DNA of 64,000 nucleotides, taken from Aureobasidium sp. EXF-3400 (taxonomy: Eukaryota; Ascomycota; Dothideomycetes; Dothideales; Saccotheciaceae). The position numbers and the translations under genes are program-made. The stretch is from contig SWBL01000094.1 in assembly GCA_024195585.1 (NCBI GenBank), positions 1-64,000 of the forward strand. Direction: 5' to 3'. Shown piece after piece: positions 11,983 through 23,887 of this stretch. The notes below the pieces were generated by a model. The model ran no database searches. It saw only the letters and a program-made list of their open reading frames with translations, and was not told the DNA's origin. How positions within the stretch are numbered: the stretch's first letter is position 1; the number at the start of each line of letters is the position of its first letter.

Positions 11983-13698
11983 ATGGCCGCGCTTGCTACC
12001 AAGACGCAGTCGCAAAAGATATTCGAGAAGTTGAAGCAGAAGCAGGCCAACAAGGTAGGCGGCGCACCACCAGAGACTCGACGTGTGCCACAATATTGAT
12101 GCACATACAGATCTGTTTCGACTGCGGCGCCAAAAACCCCACCTGGTCGTCGGTTCCCTTTGGCATCTATCTCTGCCTGGATTGTTCGGCCCACCACAGA
12201 AACCTCGGTGTCCACATCTCCTTCGTTCGCTCCACCAACCTCGACAGTGCGTAATCCAACTCTCCACGTACCCCACCCAAAGATACTAATATCACACGTC
12301 CAGTCTGGCAATGGGAGCAGCTTCGCACCTTCAAGGTCGGTGGTAACGAGTCGGCAACCAAATACTTCCAGAGTCACGGTGGCTCTGCCGCTCTGGCCAG
12401 CAAGGACCCCAAGACAAAATACACTTCGAATGCCGCAAACAAATACAAGGAGGAGCTGACACGGAGGTGCCAGGCTGATGCCAAGCTGTAAGACTGCTCT
12501 ACTCTGCACCTTGCGACAGAGATTGACTAGTCCTAGATACCCCGAGGAGGTCATCATTACCGACCTCGCCGATGAAGCCGGCGCAAGCGGCACGAGCACC
12601 CCTGCAGGCGACGACGACGACTTTTTCTCTTCTTGGGATAAGCCCACCATCAAGCGTCCTAGCAACCCTCCATCCCGTACCGGCACGCCAGGCATCAACC
12701 GTACCAATTCTCCCTTCCTCAACGCCCCAGCCAATGGAGCTGCACGACCAAAGTCGCCTTTGACCGCCGACGCAGCAGCCCCTGCACCTACCACAGCTCG
12801 CGCAATTCCCGCTTCAGCCGCTCGCAAGACTGCTGTGGGTGGTGCCGCTCCCCGCAAGGCCAATATTCTCGGCGCAAAGAAGAAGCTTGGAGCAAAGAAG
12901 GTTGACCCGGCAGCTCTCGACTTTGACGCAGCAGAGCGCAAGGCTCGCGAGGAGGCAGAAAGAATCGCAAAACTGGGCTACGACCCCGAAGCCGAAGCAA
13001 CCCCTGCGGAAGCTCAGATTACCTCAGCACAACCGGATTCTACCTCGAGCATTGTGAGCCCGCAGCCCGTCAGTCCCAGGCCAGGTGTTGGCTTTGGCGC
13101 AACCGGAAAGGCCAAGGGAAAGCAAGATGAGGTAGAGGGACTCGGTGTGGCTGTCCGCAAGCTCGGATTCGGTCAGGTTGGTGGTGGTGCTCCTGCCGCC
13201 GCCGCGCCCAAGAAGATGGGCTTTGGCTCTACAACCAGAGCAACAGAAGGTAAGGAATCACTTGATCAGACGTCATTAACGAAGCTTACGAATTCTCTTC
13301 TAGATGATTCAGAGAAGTATGCTCGCCAGAAGTTCGGAACCCAGAAGGGCATTTCATCAGACGAGTTCTTCGGAAGAGGCACATTCGACTCCAACTCCCA
13401 ACAGGAAGCCAAGTCTCGTCTGCAAGGATTCGAAGGTGCTCAGTCTATTTCATCTAACGCATACTTTGGTCGACCCGAGGATGAGATGCCCGAAGGCGAG
13501 TACGGAGACATTGAGACGGCAGCCAAGGACTTTGTACGCAAGCTTGGAATCACCGCAGGAGACGATCTTGATAACCTCACCAGTCTATTGGGAGAAGGAA
13601 CCAACAAGCTGCAAGGTAAGCTATATGATGTTAATGGGTTGATTGAGTAGCGGCTAACAGAAGCGACAGGTGCTATCAGAAACTACCTCAACGGATAA
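11983..13698 (+). CDS. GLO3: ADP-ribosylation factor GTPase-activating protein, Glo3 type
   Basis: Stimulates GTP hydrolysis on Arf1 during COPI vesicle traffic between Golgi and ER. The 481-aa product comes from exons 11983-12054, 12111-12246, 12304-12487, 12537-13249, 13304-13615 and 13670-13698. The ArfGAP zinc finger spans roughly residues 25-70: [39 protein letters not shown] (CxxC-x16-CxxC with the catalytic Arg of HRNLG). [18 protein letters not shown] follows. The middle is basic and Ala-rich. The C-terminus carries Glo3 motifs of the [10 protein letters not shown] and ISSNAYFGR kind, which distinguish Glo3/ARFGAP2-3 from Gcs1. The 54-nt intron 13250-13303 is frame-preserving and stop-free, so unspliced mRNA would encode an 18-residue insertion. 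Confidence 0.95.
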
Positions 13699-14034
13699 AC
13701 TGGATGCATAAGTGAAGGAGGGATGGATAAGAGTAGCACGAAAGACCAGCAACCAAGCAGTACTAGTTACCTATGGAGAAGAAAGAATTTATCTCATTTA
13801 TGTTGTTGCAATTAAATATCGAGAACAGTCGGAGAGTGACAGCCGAGGCGGGCTGGAGAAGGGTTCAAGCACGGCCCCCATACGTCACTCGTTTTCAGAA
13901 AAGTGCAATGATCTGTTCTGGTCTTTGCGGCGCAACCACCGAGTGGATATGGTGATCACGGCCGACCAAACATGCACCTGACCTCGCCGACGACGTGTAT
14001 ACAACCTTCGACCCCTTGATCAACCAACTACACC
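13699..14034. other. Intergenic, GLO3 3' flank and SAP30 5' flank
   Basis: A 336-bp gap between two plus-strand genes. No gene or repeat recognised. Confidence 0.5.
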
Positions 14035-14655
14035 ATGCCTCCCAAAGGATCGCGCGTCGTGCATCACGACAACGACTCGAGATCGGACGGGTCGAGTTCG
14101 AAGACCAACCACAACGCCGCGAAGAATAAGCGCCCGAACGGCACGAGCAATCTTCGTGATGCGAAGAGCGTAAACGACGCGACTGGGGCGCAGAATGCCT
14201 CGTCTAGTAATGGGGTGAGTGCCGGCGTTGGCCTCAGATGCTGTTGTCGCAAGACAAAGGCTGACCTCCAGACACAGTTCACATGGGCACAGGAAGATCT
14301 GTCTCTACTACAGCAATATCGCGCCGCGCATCGCATGGAAACGCCTTCGGCATTCAATTCGATACGCAACCAATTTATCCTCAGCAACCCGGGCATCGGT
14401 AGACAGTCACCAACCATGGCAAGGCGCAAAGCAAAGAGGAAGGTGCCCAAGGAACAACTCGCTATGGCAGTGAGGAAGAACTTCAACGACGCGGCCGTCA
14501 ACGAGATTGATGTTATGGTCGACCTGCTGTACAAAGTCCGCAACCAGGGTATGTCGTCCTACCAGGTGCTGCATGCTTCTCTCGAGTGCTGACGCGAATG
14601 CTCCTCAGACAAAGCGTTCCGACTTCGATCGGCACCTAACAAAAGCAACAAGTAA
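14035..14655 (+). CDS. SAP30: Sap30-like subunit of the Sin3-Rpd3 histone deacetylase complex
   Basis: A 167-aa protein from exons 14035-14214, 14272-14548 and 14609-14655. The first 60 residues are polar and disordered (many Ser, Asn, Lys). Residues about 115-160 match the Sin3-binding domain: PKEQLAMAVRKNFNDAAVN, then EIDVMVDLLYKVRNQDKAF and RLR. This helical region docks Sap30 on the Sin3 PAH3 surface and bridges the deacetylase. Fungal members usually lack the N-terminal zinc finger of animal SAP30, as here. The junction CAG-G/AC restores NQDKAFRLR, a conserved segment, which supports the last intron. The first intron (57 nt, 14215-14271) lacks a stop and keeps frame. Predicted nuclear co-repressor. 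Confidence 0.85.
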
Positions 14656-15182
14656 CGCATGGCCTTACAGGTCAGACAGACAAGACATGAAAGAAGTCGG
14701 CGTCCTTTGGGTATACCACACATGACCGAATGAACGAATAGGGCCAGGCGGCATCATCATCATCATCACCATACGGAGTTCTGGCGTTTTTGCTCGTTGC
14801 TGGATAATAACAGATAGAGAATATAGCTGAAAGGATAGTAGGCATCGGTTGCATGCTGACGAGGTCAGCGCGGATACCCAAGAATCGAATATCAAGTTTA
14901 AACATGTTTGCAAAAGAAAACACAGGCCATCAGGGTTTCGCAAATGCAGGTCATAGCGGTGGAATTCTGTCAACCATCTCGAAGGTTCGGTGAGCGTCGG
15001 CAATGCCGCTCGCTGACCACTGCCAAGCCGACTTGACATGTTTCCCGGCAGCCGTGCCAAAAGTTTCCCTCCGCCAGCATCTCTCTGATAGACCAGCAAT
15101 TGTGATAATTCGTCGCTGTCAAACTCTTCATCTCTTGTCGCAACATCGACGTCTCGCAAAAACACAAGTCAGCGCAATCGCC
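14656..15182. other. Intergenic with an ATC microsatellite
   Basis: A 527-bp gap between SAP30 and MDJ1. A short ATC trinucleotide run lies at about 14752-14771. Minus-strand frames here (14665-15167) have no recognisable family. Confidence 0.5.
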
Positions 15183-16843
15183 ATGAGTCTGGCCGCTCCA
15201 GGCTTACTTCCAAAGGCGGCCAATCCGCTCCGCATCCTCGCTGCGTCGAGGTCGCCATGTCAAATCTACCCCGAACGCTCCCAGTCGACTCTCCAATCCA
15301 GACAACTACACACAGCTCCCTCGACCAGATCCGCCCGCCATGTGCCCCGCCAATCTACTCAAGCTAGAGTGAGTAATATGACACTCTACTCTCATTTACC
15401 TCGTTGCTAATATACCTTGACTTGCAGACCTTCCACGCCACCGCTCCGACATTGGCCAAGGACCCGTATGCCGCCCTCGGCGTGAACAAATCTGCTTCTA
15501 CTGGTGAAATTAAAAAGGCCTACTACGGATTGGCCAAGAAGTACCACCCCGACACCAACAAGGACGCCGGTGCTAAGGAAAAGTTCGCCGAGGCTCAGGC
15601 TGCCTACGAAACTCTCTCCGACCCTAAGAAGAAGGAAGCATACGACACCTACGGCTCTGCCGCTTTCGACCAGAGCGGAGGCTTCAACCCCGGCGCCGGC
15701 GCTGGAGGCAATCCCTTCGCGGGTGGCGGTTTCGGTGGATTCGGAGGCTTTGGAGGCGGCGGTGCCGCTGGAGGCGCTCAGGGCTTTGGCGACATCAACT
15801 TCGAGGATCTTTTCAGCGCATTCGGTGGAGGAGGCGCAAGAAGAGGTCGTGGAAGAGCTTCGCCGTTCCAGGAAGAGATCCTGGTTGGAGAGAATATCGA
15901 GGTTCAGACCAACATCTCCTTCCTCGACGCAGCCAAGGGCATTACCAAAGATATTCAAATCAACCCGTTGGTCAAGTGCAAGACCTGCGAAGGAAATGGC
16001 TTGAAGAAGGGTCAGTCGAGATCGACATGTAAGAGTTGCGATGGCTCTGGCACAAGGGTACACTTCATGCAGGGTGGCTTCCAGATGGCAAGCACCTGCG
16101 GCGCATGTGGAGGCCAAGGTCAGACCATCCCAAAGAACGGTGCTTGCGGAAGCTGCAAGGGAGAGGGCGCAGTTCGCGAGAAGAGAACCGTTTCAATCGA
16201 CATTCCTGGAGGTATCGAGGACGGCATGAGAATGCGTGTATCACAAGAAGGAGACTTCCCACCGACAGGCCAGGCCGCCAACCCCAAGGCACGAACAGCG
16301 AACGGCGACCTGTACGTTTTCGTTCGGGTCGCACCCGATCCCAAGTTCAGCCGCAATGGATCAGACGTGCTCTACACAGCATCGATACCACTTACGACAG
16401 CCATCCTTGGAGGAGAAATCCCCATCCCTACGCTGGACGGTGAAGTCAAGGTCAAGGTCGCGACAGGCACAGCAACAGGCGACCGCATCACACTGTCTGG
16501 AATGGGCATGAGAAAATTGAACAGCCGACGTGGTAACAATGGAGATCTGAGGGTTGAATACAAGGTGCAGATGCCAAAGTATCTCAGTGTCAACCAGAGG
16601 ACGATTATCGAGATGCTTGCAGACGAGATGGGAGACAAGACGGCCAAGCGAGTGATGAACCTTGGAAAGATGGCAGAAGATGCCAAGAAAGAGACATCGA
16701 CGAGCGAAGAAGACTCGCACAAGAACGAAGGATTCCTCAAGTCTGCGTGGCATAGACTTACACACCAGCACGACCACCTGAAGGAGAACGAAGATGCCAA
16801 GAAGCAAGAAGAGGAAGACAAGAAGAAGTCTGGATCAAGCTAA
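15183..16843 (+). CDS. MDJ1: Mitochondrial DnaJ-type co-chaperone Mdj1
   Basis: A 533-aa type I J-protein that stimulates matrix Hsp70 (Ssc1) in folding and proteolysis. Exons are 15183-15368 and 15428-16843. Residues 1-70 are Arg/Ser/Ala-rich and act as a presequence. The J domain starts at about residue 76 ([20 protein letters not shown]) with HPD at 102-104. A Gly/Phe-rich linker follows ([18 protein letters not shown]). About residues 246-306 hold four CxxCxGxG repeats: [24 protein letters not shown] and CGSCKGEG. The C-terminal substrate-binding region ends in a Lys/Glu-rich tail. The start at 15183 follows an upstream in-frame ATG at 15003 that would add 60 residues; the shorter form gives a standard presequence. 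Its partner SSC1 is at the left edge. Confidence 0.95.
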
Positions 16844-17384
16844 AGAAGATGAGGCGACGACTTGTAAGAGAGTTGTACATTTATGTATATTATAGCGATT
16901 GCGTTGGGAGCATTTGAGCCTAGAGGAGACTCGGAATGGCGGGCTGCTCGATTGGATTGATGTAACAACAGGAAGGGCGGTTAGAGAATACAATGATAGA
17001 CTCTCCTCTCGACATGTGTGCTGTATGATGATCAGAGACCAGGGATCGGTAGTATGCTATTGTAGTCGGGTGTGTCAGATAGATGGTTCCCGCGCGAAGG
17101 CTAGAGCGGGACGATGACGATTGGGCATCCGAGGACGTGCGAGCTGGTGGCCGTGATTGATTAGCCATCTAGCTGCATCTCTTGCATACACACACACGAG
17201 TACACATTTGCGCAATCTGCCTTTGTCGCCTAATACAACCGAGAGTCGAGGCTGATAAGAAGGCTTCGAAACAAAACCGAACATCAGGCAGCAACAACTG
17301 CAACAGCAATAGCAGCAGCAAGCGCGATCAACCCCACCCGCGTGGCCATGCTATAGCGGCCATCTAGATAGACATTACGACAAG
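16844..17384. other. Intergenic, MDJ1 3' flank and BRO1 5' flank
   Basis: A 541-bp gap between two plus-strand genes. A (CA)n-like patch at about 17186-17200 and an AGCAAC/CAGCAA-rich leader at 17285-17325 are the only compositional features. Confidence 0.5.
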
Positions 17385-20300
17385 ATGATGCAGACACCGA
17401 TGCTGTCATGCCCGCTCAAGGTCACCAACGAGATTGACTGGATAGCCCCGCTCAAGCAATACATCCGCAACACGTACGGCGACGACCCGGAACGCTATGC
17501 CGACGAATGCGCCGCCCTCAACCGCCTGCGCCAGGACATGCGTGGCGCCGGCAAGGACTCAGCCGCTGGACGAGACCTACTCTATCGCTACTATGGCCAG
17601 CTAGAGTTGCTGGATTTGCGCTTTCCCGTCGATGAGAATCACATCAAGATCTCCTTTACCTGGTCCGTCTCTGCCTGAGCCGTCATCTGTCTACTCTACT
17701 GACTCCAGCCTCTGCCAGGTTCGATGCTTTTACACACAAACCCACCTCGCAATACTCGCTCGCCTACGAAAAGGCTTCCATCATCTTCAACATCTCGGCC
17801 GTCCTCTCCTGCCACGCCGCTCACCAAGACCGCAACCAGGAAACCATGCTTAAGGTTGCCTACCATTCGTTCCAAGCTTCCGCCGGCATGTTCACCTATA
17901 TCAATGAGAACTTCCTACACGCTCCCTCGACCGATCTGAGCAGAGACACGGTCAAGACCCTCATTGCCGTCATGCTGGCCCAGGGCCAGGAGGTCTTCTT
18001 GGAAAAGCAAATCGCCGATGGCAAGAAGGTCGGCCTTATGGCCAAACTCGCCAGTCAGGCCGCATACTTGTACACACAGGCCCTTGAAGGTGTACAGGAC
18101 AACGTCGCCAAGGCCATCTTCGAGCGTGTTTGGTTGCTCCTTGTCCAGTTCAAGACACATTACATGACCTCTCTTGCCCATTACTACCAGGCTCTTGCTG
18201 ATGACGACGCGAACTCTCACGGCATCGCCATCTCACGTCTAGAAATCGCCATCACTCTTGCTCGCGAAGCCGCAAAGGTCGCGAACTCCTTCCCCTCCTC
18301 CATTCCTACTACTTCCAACCTAGCAGGAGATACTGCCTCTATACTCGCAAACATGGCCAAGACTCATCTGACCGCATGTGATGAGAAGCTCCAGCAGTTT
18401 AACAAGGACAACGACTTCATCTACCATCAGCCCACTCCCGCCGAGGCTGCCCTTCCTGCAATTCCCAAACTTCCGGCGGCCAAGCCCATCCCTGTGAGTG
18501 AGCTGTATCAAGGCCAGGATATCCATCGTATCGTTGGTCCCGACATCTTCCAGAAGATTGTTCCTATGGCTGTCACAGAGTCTGCCAGTATGTATGACGA
18601 GGAGAAGGCCAAGCTCGTACGTGCAGAAAGTGAGCGTGTCGAGATCGCCAATGATGAGATGGCTGCTTCACTCGATTATCTCAAGTTGCCCAACAGTCTA
18701 AACATCCTCAAGGGAGGCCTGGACCAGGACATGGCTGTGGATTCCGATTTCCGCAAGTGGTGCGAAGACTTTGTTGGTCATGCTCCGTTTGCTCAAGATT
18801 TCGAGCAGCTTAACTCTAGCAAATCTAGTATCCATGGCATCCTCGACCAGTGTCAAAAAAGCTTAGACATGGAAGAGAGTGTCTGTGAGAAGATGAGGAA
18901 CAAGTACGGCGCTGAATGGACCCAACAGCCTAGCTCACGCCTTACCTCAACGCTCCGCAGTGACATTCGCAACTACCGCGGTGCCGTCGAGGAGGCGAGC
19001 ATGAGCGATGTGCAGCTCTACAGCACTTTTAGACAGCACGAGTCGGACATGGACGAGATGCGCTCTGCAGGCGAGACTGATGAGGCAGATGTTCTTTACC
19101 AACGGGCTATGATCAAGGTTGGTGCTGCAAGGAAGACTGGTGCGAGGAGCCCAGCAGCAGAAGGCAACCTGATTGACGACATTGATGATGACGACAAGGC
19201 GAGCGTATCGGAACAAATAGCCGCTGTTGAGGATTTGCTGAAGAAGTTGACGCTGATCAAGAGGGAGCGCGAGAAGGTGCTCAAGGATCTGAAGGAAAAG
19301 GTTCGACTATCTACAGCCTTGTTTCTTCAAGCTCGTACTGACAACAAATACAGGTTCACAACGATGACATCTCAAGCGTCTTGATCTTGAACAAGAAGGC
19401 TATGTCCCAGGAGAATCAACTCTTCAAGACCGAACTCGAGAAATTCCGACCGCACCAGCAGCGACTACTACAAGCTCAACACAAGCAGCATAGCTTGATG
19501 AAGGAGCTGACACGTACCTACAGTGATTTGCTGTCGGACAAGCGCGTTCGTCAAGAGCAAAATAAGTATGAGGCCTTCTCACGTCAACGTGGCACTGTCA
19601 TGTCCAAGTATAAGAAGGTGCACCAAGCACTTATGGACTTACAAGCAGGCCTTGAGCGCGCCAAGAACTTTTACTCTGAGATGAAGGATACAGTCGATAG
19701 TCTGTACAAGAACGTCGAAGGGTTTGTTGGCAACCGCAAGGCAGAGGGCAGTCAGCTTCTCAACCAGATTGAAAGCGGCAAGGCTGCGTCAGGAGCCGGT
19801 GGTGCGGATCGGGAGCAGCAGCGTCTCAAAGAGATGATGGACCGCATGTCCATGAACCCTTCATCCTCACCCCATCAACAACAGCAACCGCAACCTCCTG
19901 CCAGACCCCATCAGTTGCAACAACAGCACTCATACAACAATTACAACCCTGCAGCCTCGCCGCCCGTCACTTCAGGCTACGGCATGCAGCCCACACCATC
20001 CCCCTACGCGCACCAACAAAGCTACGGTCAACAGTCCCAGCACCAGCAACCTCAACAACAAGCCTACCAACAGCATCACCAACAACAACCTCAACAACCC
20101 CAAGGCTACAGCTACAACCCAACCTCCTACGGCATGCCCACCTCCCCACCCGCCCAACAGAACCAATACTTCTCTCCTCCACCAAACCAGAACCAAGGTC
20201 AGAATCAGTATGGTCAACAGCAGAATATGCTGCCTCATGGTTATGTGCCGCCACCTCCGCCACCTGGTCCTCCGCCGCATCAGCACCAGCAGCAGGGATA

Positions 20301-20397
20301 TGGGCAACAGTCTCAACAGGGTTATGGTCAGCAACAGCACCCACAACAGCAGCAGGGACAGGCTGATCCTTGGGCTGGTCTCGGTGCTTGGAAGTAG
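17385..20397 (+). CDS. BRO1: BRO1-domain endosomal sorting protein (Bro1/ALIX)
   Basis: Acts at endosomes, where Bro1 binds Snf7 of ESCRT-III and recruits the deubiquitinase Doa4 in multivesicular-body sorting. The 967-aa product comes from exons 17385-17662, 17719-19300 and 19354-20397. The BRO1 domain fills about residues 1-390: CPLKVTNEIDWIAPLKQYI, YEKASIIFNISAVLSCHAA and AKAIFERVWLLLVQFKTHY. A helical V domain follows (GGLDQDMAVDSDFRKWCEDF and the coiled region near DMDEMRSAGETDEADVLYQR). The last 120 residues are Gln/Pro/Tyr-rich with proline runs (PPPPPPGPPP). Donors GTCCGT (17663) and GTTCGA (19301) are unusual, but both splices restore conserved sequence (ITFTW-FDAFTHK type and LKEKVHNDDISSVL). 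ATG at 17388 is an alternative start. Confidence 0.93.
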
Positions 20398-20569
20398 TGG
20401 AGTGGATTGAGATGAGCAAGTATTAGTTGAAAGTGTAGAAATTACGAGTGTTTGTACATTTGCCCGTGGTCAATATCAAAACATCAGTGAGCGCGTACTT
20501 CGTGTCTGGAAGACAAATATTTGTTTCTTGCGCTCTAAGCATCAACGATATACACACATCCAATACCCT

Positions 20570-23074
20570 TCATACAAGTTCAAACATCATCTCCATCTGC
20601 TGCAACATGGGCTTAGGCATATTCTTCCGATAACTGTTGAGTTCACCATCCATCATACCATGAACATAGCACTCTCCCAACACCCTCCACAACCTCGCGT
20701 CCCCTCTCCCTTCGACCCTGTGCTCGTGCAGCACAACAGGAACATTACACCCATACAACAACGCTATCATATCACCTGGCTGAGTATTTTTAGGTACCAA
20801 ACATAACGTCACCACTCCAGTATACTTGAACGTGATTCTCGCCAAGCGTCTATTCCAAACTACTTCTTGAACTCTATGCAGGAATTCTCTGACCGAGGAA
20901 GCAGGGTTACCAGAGAGTACGAGGGAGGTTTCTAGATCATCTTCTTTGGGGGCTTCTTGGAAGGCTTCTGAACATGCTCGTCGCCAGTAAAGCGGTGGCT
21001 TTCTTCCATGTGTGTTTCTGTTTGCGACCAAAGTGCGCCAGAACGGATCGGGAGGCGGGTTTTGCTCGGGAGGCAGGGTCTCGTGCCAGGATGCTGCTTC
21101 GCGCCAGTCTGCGGGTATGGTTCCTGAGGTTGCGTTGGATTTTAGTTCTGTAGATGCAATGGTGTGGAGGATTAGGCCTTTAATGAGGAGGCTTCGTTCC
21201 CGTAGAGGGTCGCCACGAGGAAATATAGGAGGTTCTTTGAAGACGGTCAGGTTGTGGGAAGCTCTGTAAGGCGGACCGCTAAAGTCGAATTTACCGAGCA
21301 GAGGATTTGCATTCACACGTTGATATTTTCCTCTACGGTTGGGTTTGAACGCGATTCTGTTGCTCAATCTTGGGATCCAGGAGGGAAACTTCTTGTCGTT
21401 CGGATCGTCTGGCGCCCATGGTCGACACAAGATATCGAGGGTGGCTTCTGGTCTGCTCATTGCAAATTCTAGCACTTCGCGGCAGACTTCGAAGATTGAT
21501 TTGCTGTAGTCGAGATAGATTCTGCGTTGCTCGAACCTGTTGCGGATTTGGGCGAATACAATCTGTTTCTTCTCGTCTGGGCTTCGGGCATCGGAAAGGG
21601 TTCTTCTGCGTCCGAAAGTCATGAAAGCGGCTGCTGCGTTGACGGGTTGTAAGCTGTCGGTAGTCCCGTTGCTTGTGTGGTGTGAATGTTGGATCACGGT
21701 GGGCTGTATTGCTGCAAGCTGATTTGTATCGGCTTGCTGTATCGGTCGGGGTTCGATGTGCTCATGTGGTGCATTCGAGTGATCAGGAAAAGACGGTGTA
21801 ATGGGCGGAGAAGAACAGTAAGGAGCATCCTCGATCATCGTCACTGTTTGTGCGTTGTTCTTGTGAAGAAGGTGTTGGTTCGTACCTTCTGCATTTGCAC
21901 CGACCCCGTTCACGTGAATCGACGGGATGTCTTCGCCCTTTCTTCTTTTGAAGATGTTTTCACCATTGACGTTTTGGTTGCCTTCAGTCAGAGATCTCCT
22001 GAGCTGAGAGTCTATCGATGTCTGATCAGATAACCCTGGACTAACCACAGGAGCGATTGTAGGTGATGCAGGCGAACTCTGATCGCGTCTTGATTGTGGA
22101 ACACCGACTGCATCGTTCGACAGCCATAGGATCGCATAGACGATATCGTGAGCGACTGAAGCTTCAAAAGCAGACATGGTCGACATCAAAGCCTCGAGCG
22201 AAAAGTTCTTGTCTCGAATCTTGTTATCCTCAGTCTTGTGGAAGAGGTCATCCGTCAGCTCAACCAAACGAATAGCTCCCAATTCAGATATGTCTCCCAG
22301 ATAGTCCGCGTGATTGTGAAACTCCGGCGACTTCTTGAAAAGTGCCTTCATCTCGAAAAGCCTGGTCGACAATTGTGAAATGACATCCGCAAACTCATGC
22401 CATTGCAACTCTTTTTCGCCGCAATGAAGTGTTGCTTCCCTGGCGACAGCAATCTCCTGTACAATCCATCGTCGACTGAACCAAGGTCGTTTCATGAGTG
22501 AGACCAGAGCTTTGATGTCCTTGGATACGTGTGGATCGCGCATAGCTCTGTCGAACTCGTCGCTAGCTAGACACTTTCCTACAAACTTGAACGCAAGTTC
22601 AGAGTCTTCGTCATTGGGTCCTAACCAAATACGGACTGCAGTTGCCGAGTTGAAGATGATGGACATGTGAGAGATCTGTAGGCTCTTCTCCTCCTGATTT
22701 TTCTGATCGATACAGAGAGCGTCGATCCATAATTTTCGTTTCCTGTATCTGGGATACCGCAATGCTCGTAATGCAGCAGCTAGATTTCTTGTGATGCTGA
22801 CTGTACCTCGGTCGTGGATGTTGACTACCGGATCGTCGTCGGTGACTGGTCCCCAGTTGTAGGACAAAGCCTCGTAGTCGCCAGGTTCGTCAGCATTGAT
22901 GGCTATAGAGCCCGTATTAGGTACTTTCAAGCGACAAGTCACAATGTCGCCTTCAAGTTCGCTATTCGATGAGCCTGGGTAAAGACTGAATAACCGGAAG
23001 GCGCGTTCCCGGTAATGCTTTTGTGACAGATCGTTGAAGCAATACGCTATTGCCGGAAGCGGGACAGGAGCCAT
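20570..23074 (-). CDS. HET-domain (heterokaryon incompatibility) protein
   Basis: A single-exon 834-aa protein. The HET domain lies at about residues 65-220: DYEALSYNWGPVTDDD, RKLWIDALCIDQKNQEEKSL, SHMSIIFNSATAVRIWLGP and RPWFSRRWIVQEIAVAREA, the four hallmark blocks. A long disordered insertion rich in Ser, Pro, His and Gln occupies about residues 325-510. The C-terminal part has SIFEVCREVLEFAMSRP and ends VLGECYVHGMMDGEL, a common HET-family terminal motif. HET proteins can trigger programmed death when incompatible fungi fuse, but many genomic copies have no known role. It lies 173 bp from convergent BRO1 and is divergent from an unknown membrane protein, which may be a functional neighbour. 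Confidence 0.93.
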   Translation of the reverse strand: MAPVPLPAIAYCFNDLSQKHYRERAFRLFSLYPGSSNSELEGDIVTCRLKVPNTGSIAINADEPGDYEALSYNWGPVTDDDPVVNIHDRGTVSITRNLAAALRALRYPRYRKRKLWIDALCIDQKNQEEKSLQISHMSIIFNSATAVRIWLGPNDEDSELAFKFVGKCLASDEFDRAMRDPHVSKDIKALVSLMKRPWFSRRWIVQEIAVAREATLHCGEKELQWHEFADVISQLSTRLFEMKALFKKSPEFHNHADYLGDISELGAIRLVELTDDLFHKTEDNKIRDKNFSLEALMSTMSAFEASVAHDIVYAILWLSNDAVGVPQSRRDQSSPASPTIAPVVSPGLSDQTSIDSQLRRSLTEGNQNVNGENIFKRRKGEDIPSIHVNGVGANAEGTNQHLLHKNNAQTVTMIEDAPYCSSPPITPSFPDHSNAPHEHIEPRPIQQADTNQLAAIQPTVIQHSHHTSNGTTDSLQPVNAAAAFMTFGRRRTLSDARSPDEKKQIVFAQIRNRFEQRRIYLDYSKSIFEVCREVLEFAMSRPEATLDILCRPWAPDDPNDKKFPSWIPRLSNRIAFKPNRRGKYQRVNANPLLGKFDFSGPPYRASHNLTVFKEPPIFPRGDPLRERSLLIKGLILHTIASTELKSNATSGTIPADWREAASWHETLPPEQNPPPDPFWRTLVANRNTHGRKPPLYWRRACSEAFQEAPKEDDLETSLVLSGNPASSVREFLHRVQEVVWNRRLARITFKYTGVVTLCLVPKNTQPGDMIALLYGCNVPVVLHEHRVEGRGDARLWRVLGECYVHGMMDGELNSYRKNMPKPMLQQMEMMFELV

Positions 23075-23887
23075 GACTGCTGGTGAAATTTTTCTAGTCC
23101 ATTGAGTGCGACCCTTCGATTTTATGGTGTCCTGAGGACCCCAAAGTCTTTATCAAGGCATACATGGGGGCTGTCAGAGCAAGAATCAGGCGTCCTAATC
23201 CTTCCACTGTTCCCGTGTGGGCGAAGTGGTTGAGCATAAGCACATGTGCGGAGTATCAGCCATTATCGATTGAGGGGGCTGAGCTATAGAATAGGGCTGG
23301 ATTTCATCCCATACAGAACGCTCAGCCATGTACACTCGAAAACGAGAAGATCTCTATACCAGGACTTTTTCCCCTCAGAGAATGACACCTCCAAGGCCTT
23401 TGATTGACATGTTTGTGTTCTTGAAGACGTCGTATATTTTGATGGAACTTTGTGAGGTTCGGCTGTTATAAGGACTCAGCCCTCGTGTTCTTGATTGGGA
23501 CTTTATCCTGATTGGTCGTTGCGTGCTGATTGCATATTGCCTGCATACACAAGGCGTTTCTGTGGGGGCGGTATGAGCGAGCCTCGCTCTGCCTCCCAAT
23601 AATTGCACAGCTCTATGCATCCAGACAATCCGGTGTGCCCGAGTCCTTCGTATATGTATCCAAGCCATTTCCTTCCTCAGGCGGGCAGTCTGACCTCGAC
23701 TGCGCCATCTGCCAGTCACTCTCCGCCACCAACTAAGCAAGGGCTGTGTAGAATGCTTCGAGAGCTCATAAGCAATATGTATATTCCAGAAAAGGTCAGC
23801 CCATCAATACTCTTTTTTCCATGTTCAGAGCAATTCATTGAAACTCTTTTTAAGCGAGATATCTCAATAACCACGGAACGTTGGAAC
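23075..23887. promoter_or_regulatory. Divergent region between HET gene and membrane protein gene
   Basis: About 0.8 kb between divergent start codons. The plus-strand frame of the membrane protein stays open back to 23603, so part of this interval could be N-terminal coding sequence. No defined operator is seen. Confidence 0.45.

Noticed and set aside
11973..12941. 322-codon minus-strand frame opposite GLO3
   Set aside because: It overlaps a clear ArfGAP on the other strand, crosses its introns, and has low-complexity Ala/Gly/Val composition.
23603..23887. N-terminal extension of the unknown membrane protein
   Set aside because: Composition is Ser/Pro/Met-rich, unlike the body; kept only as an alternative start.
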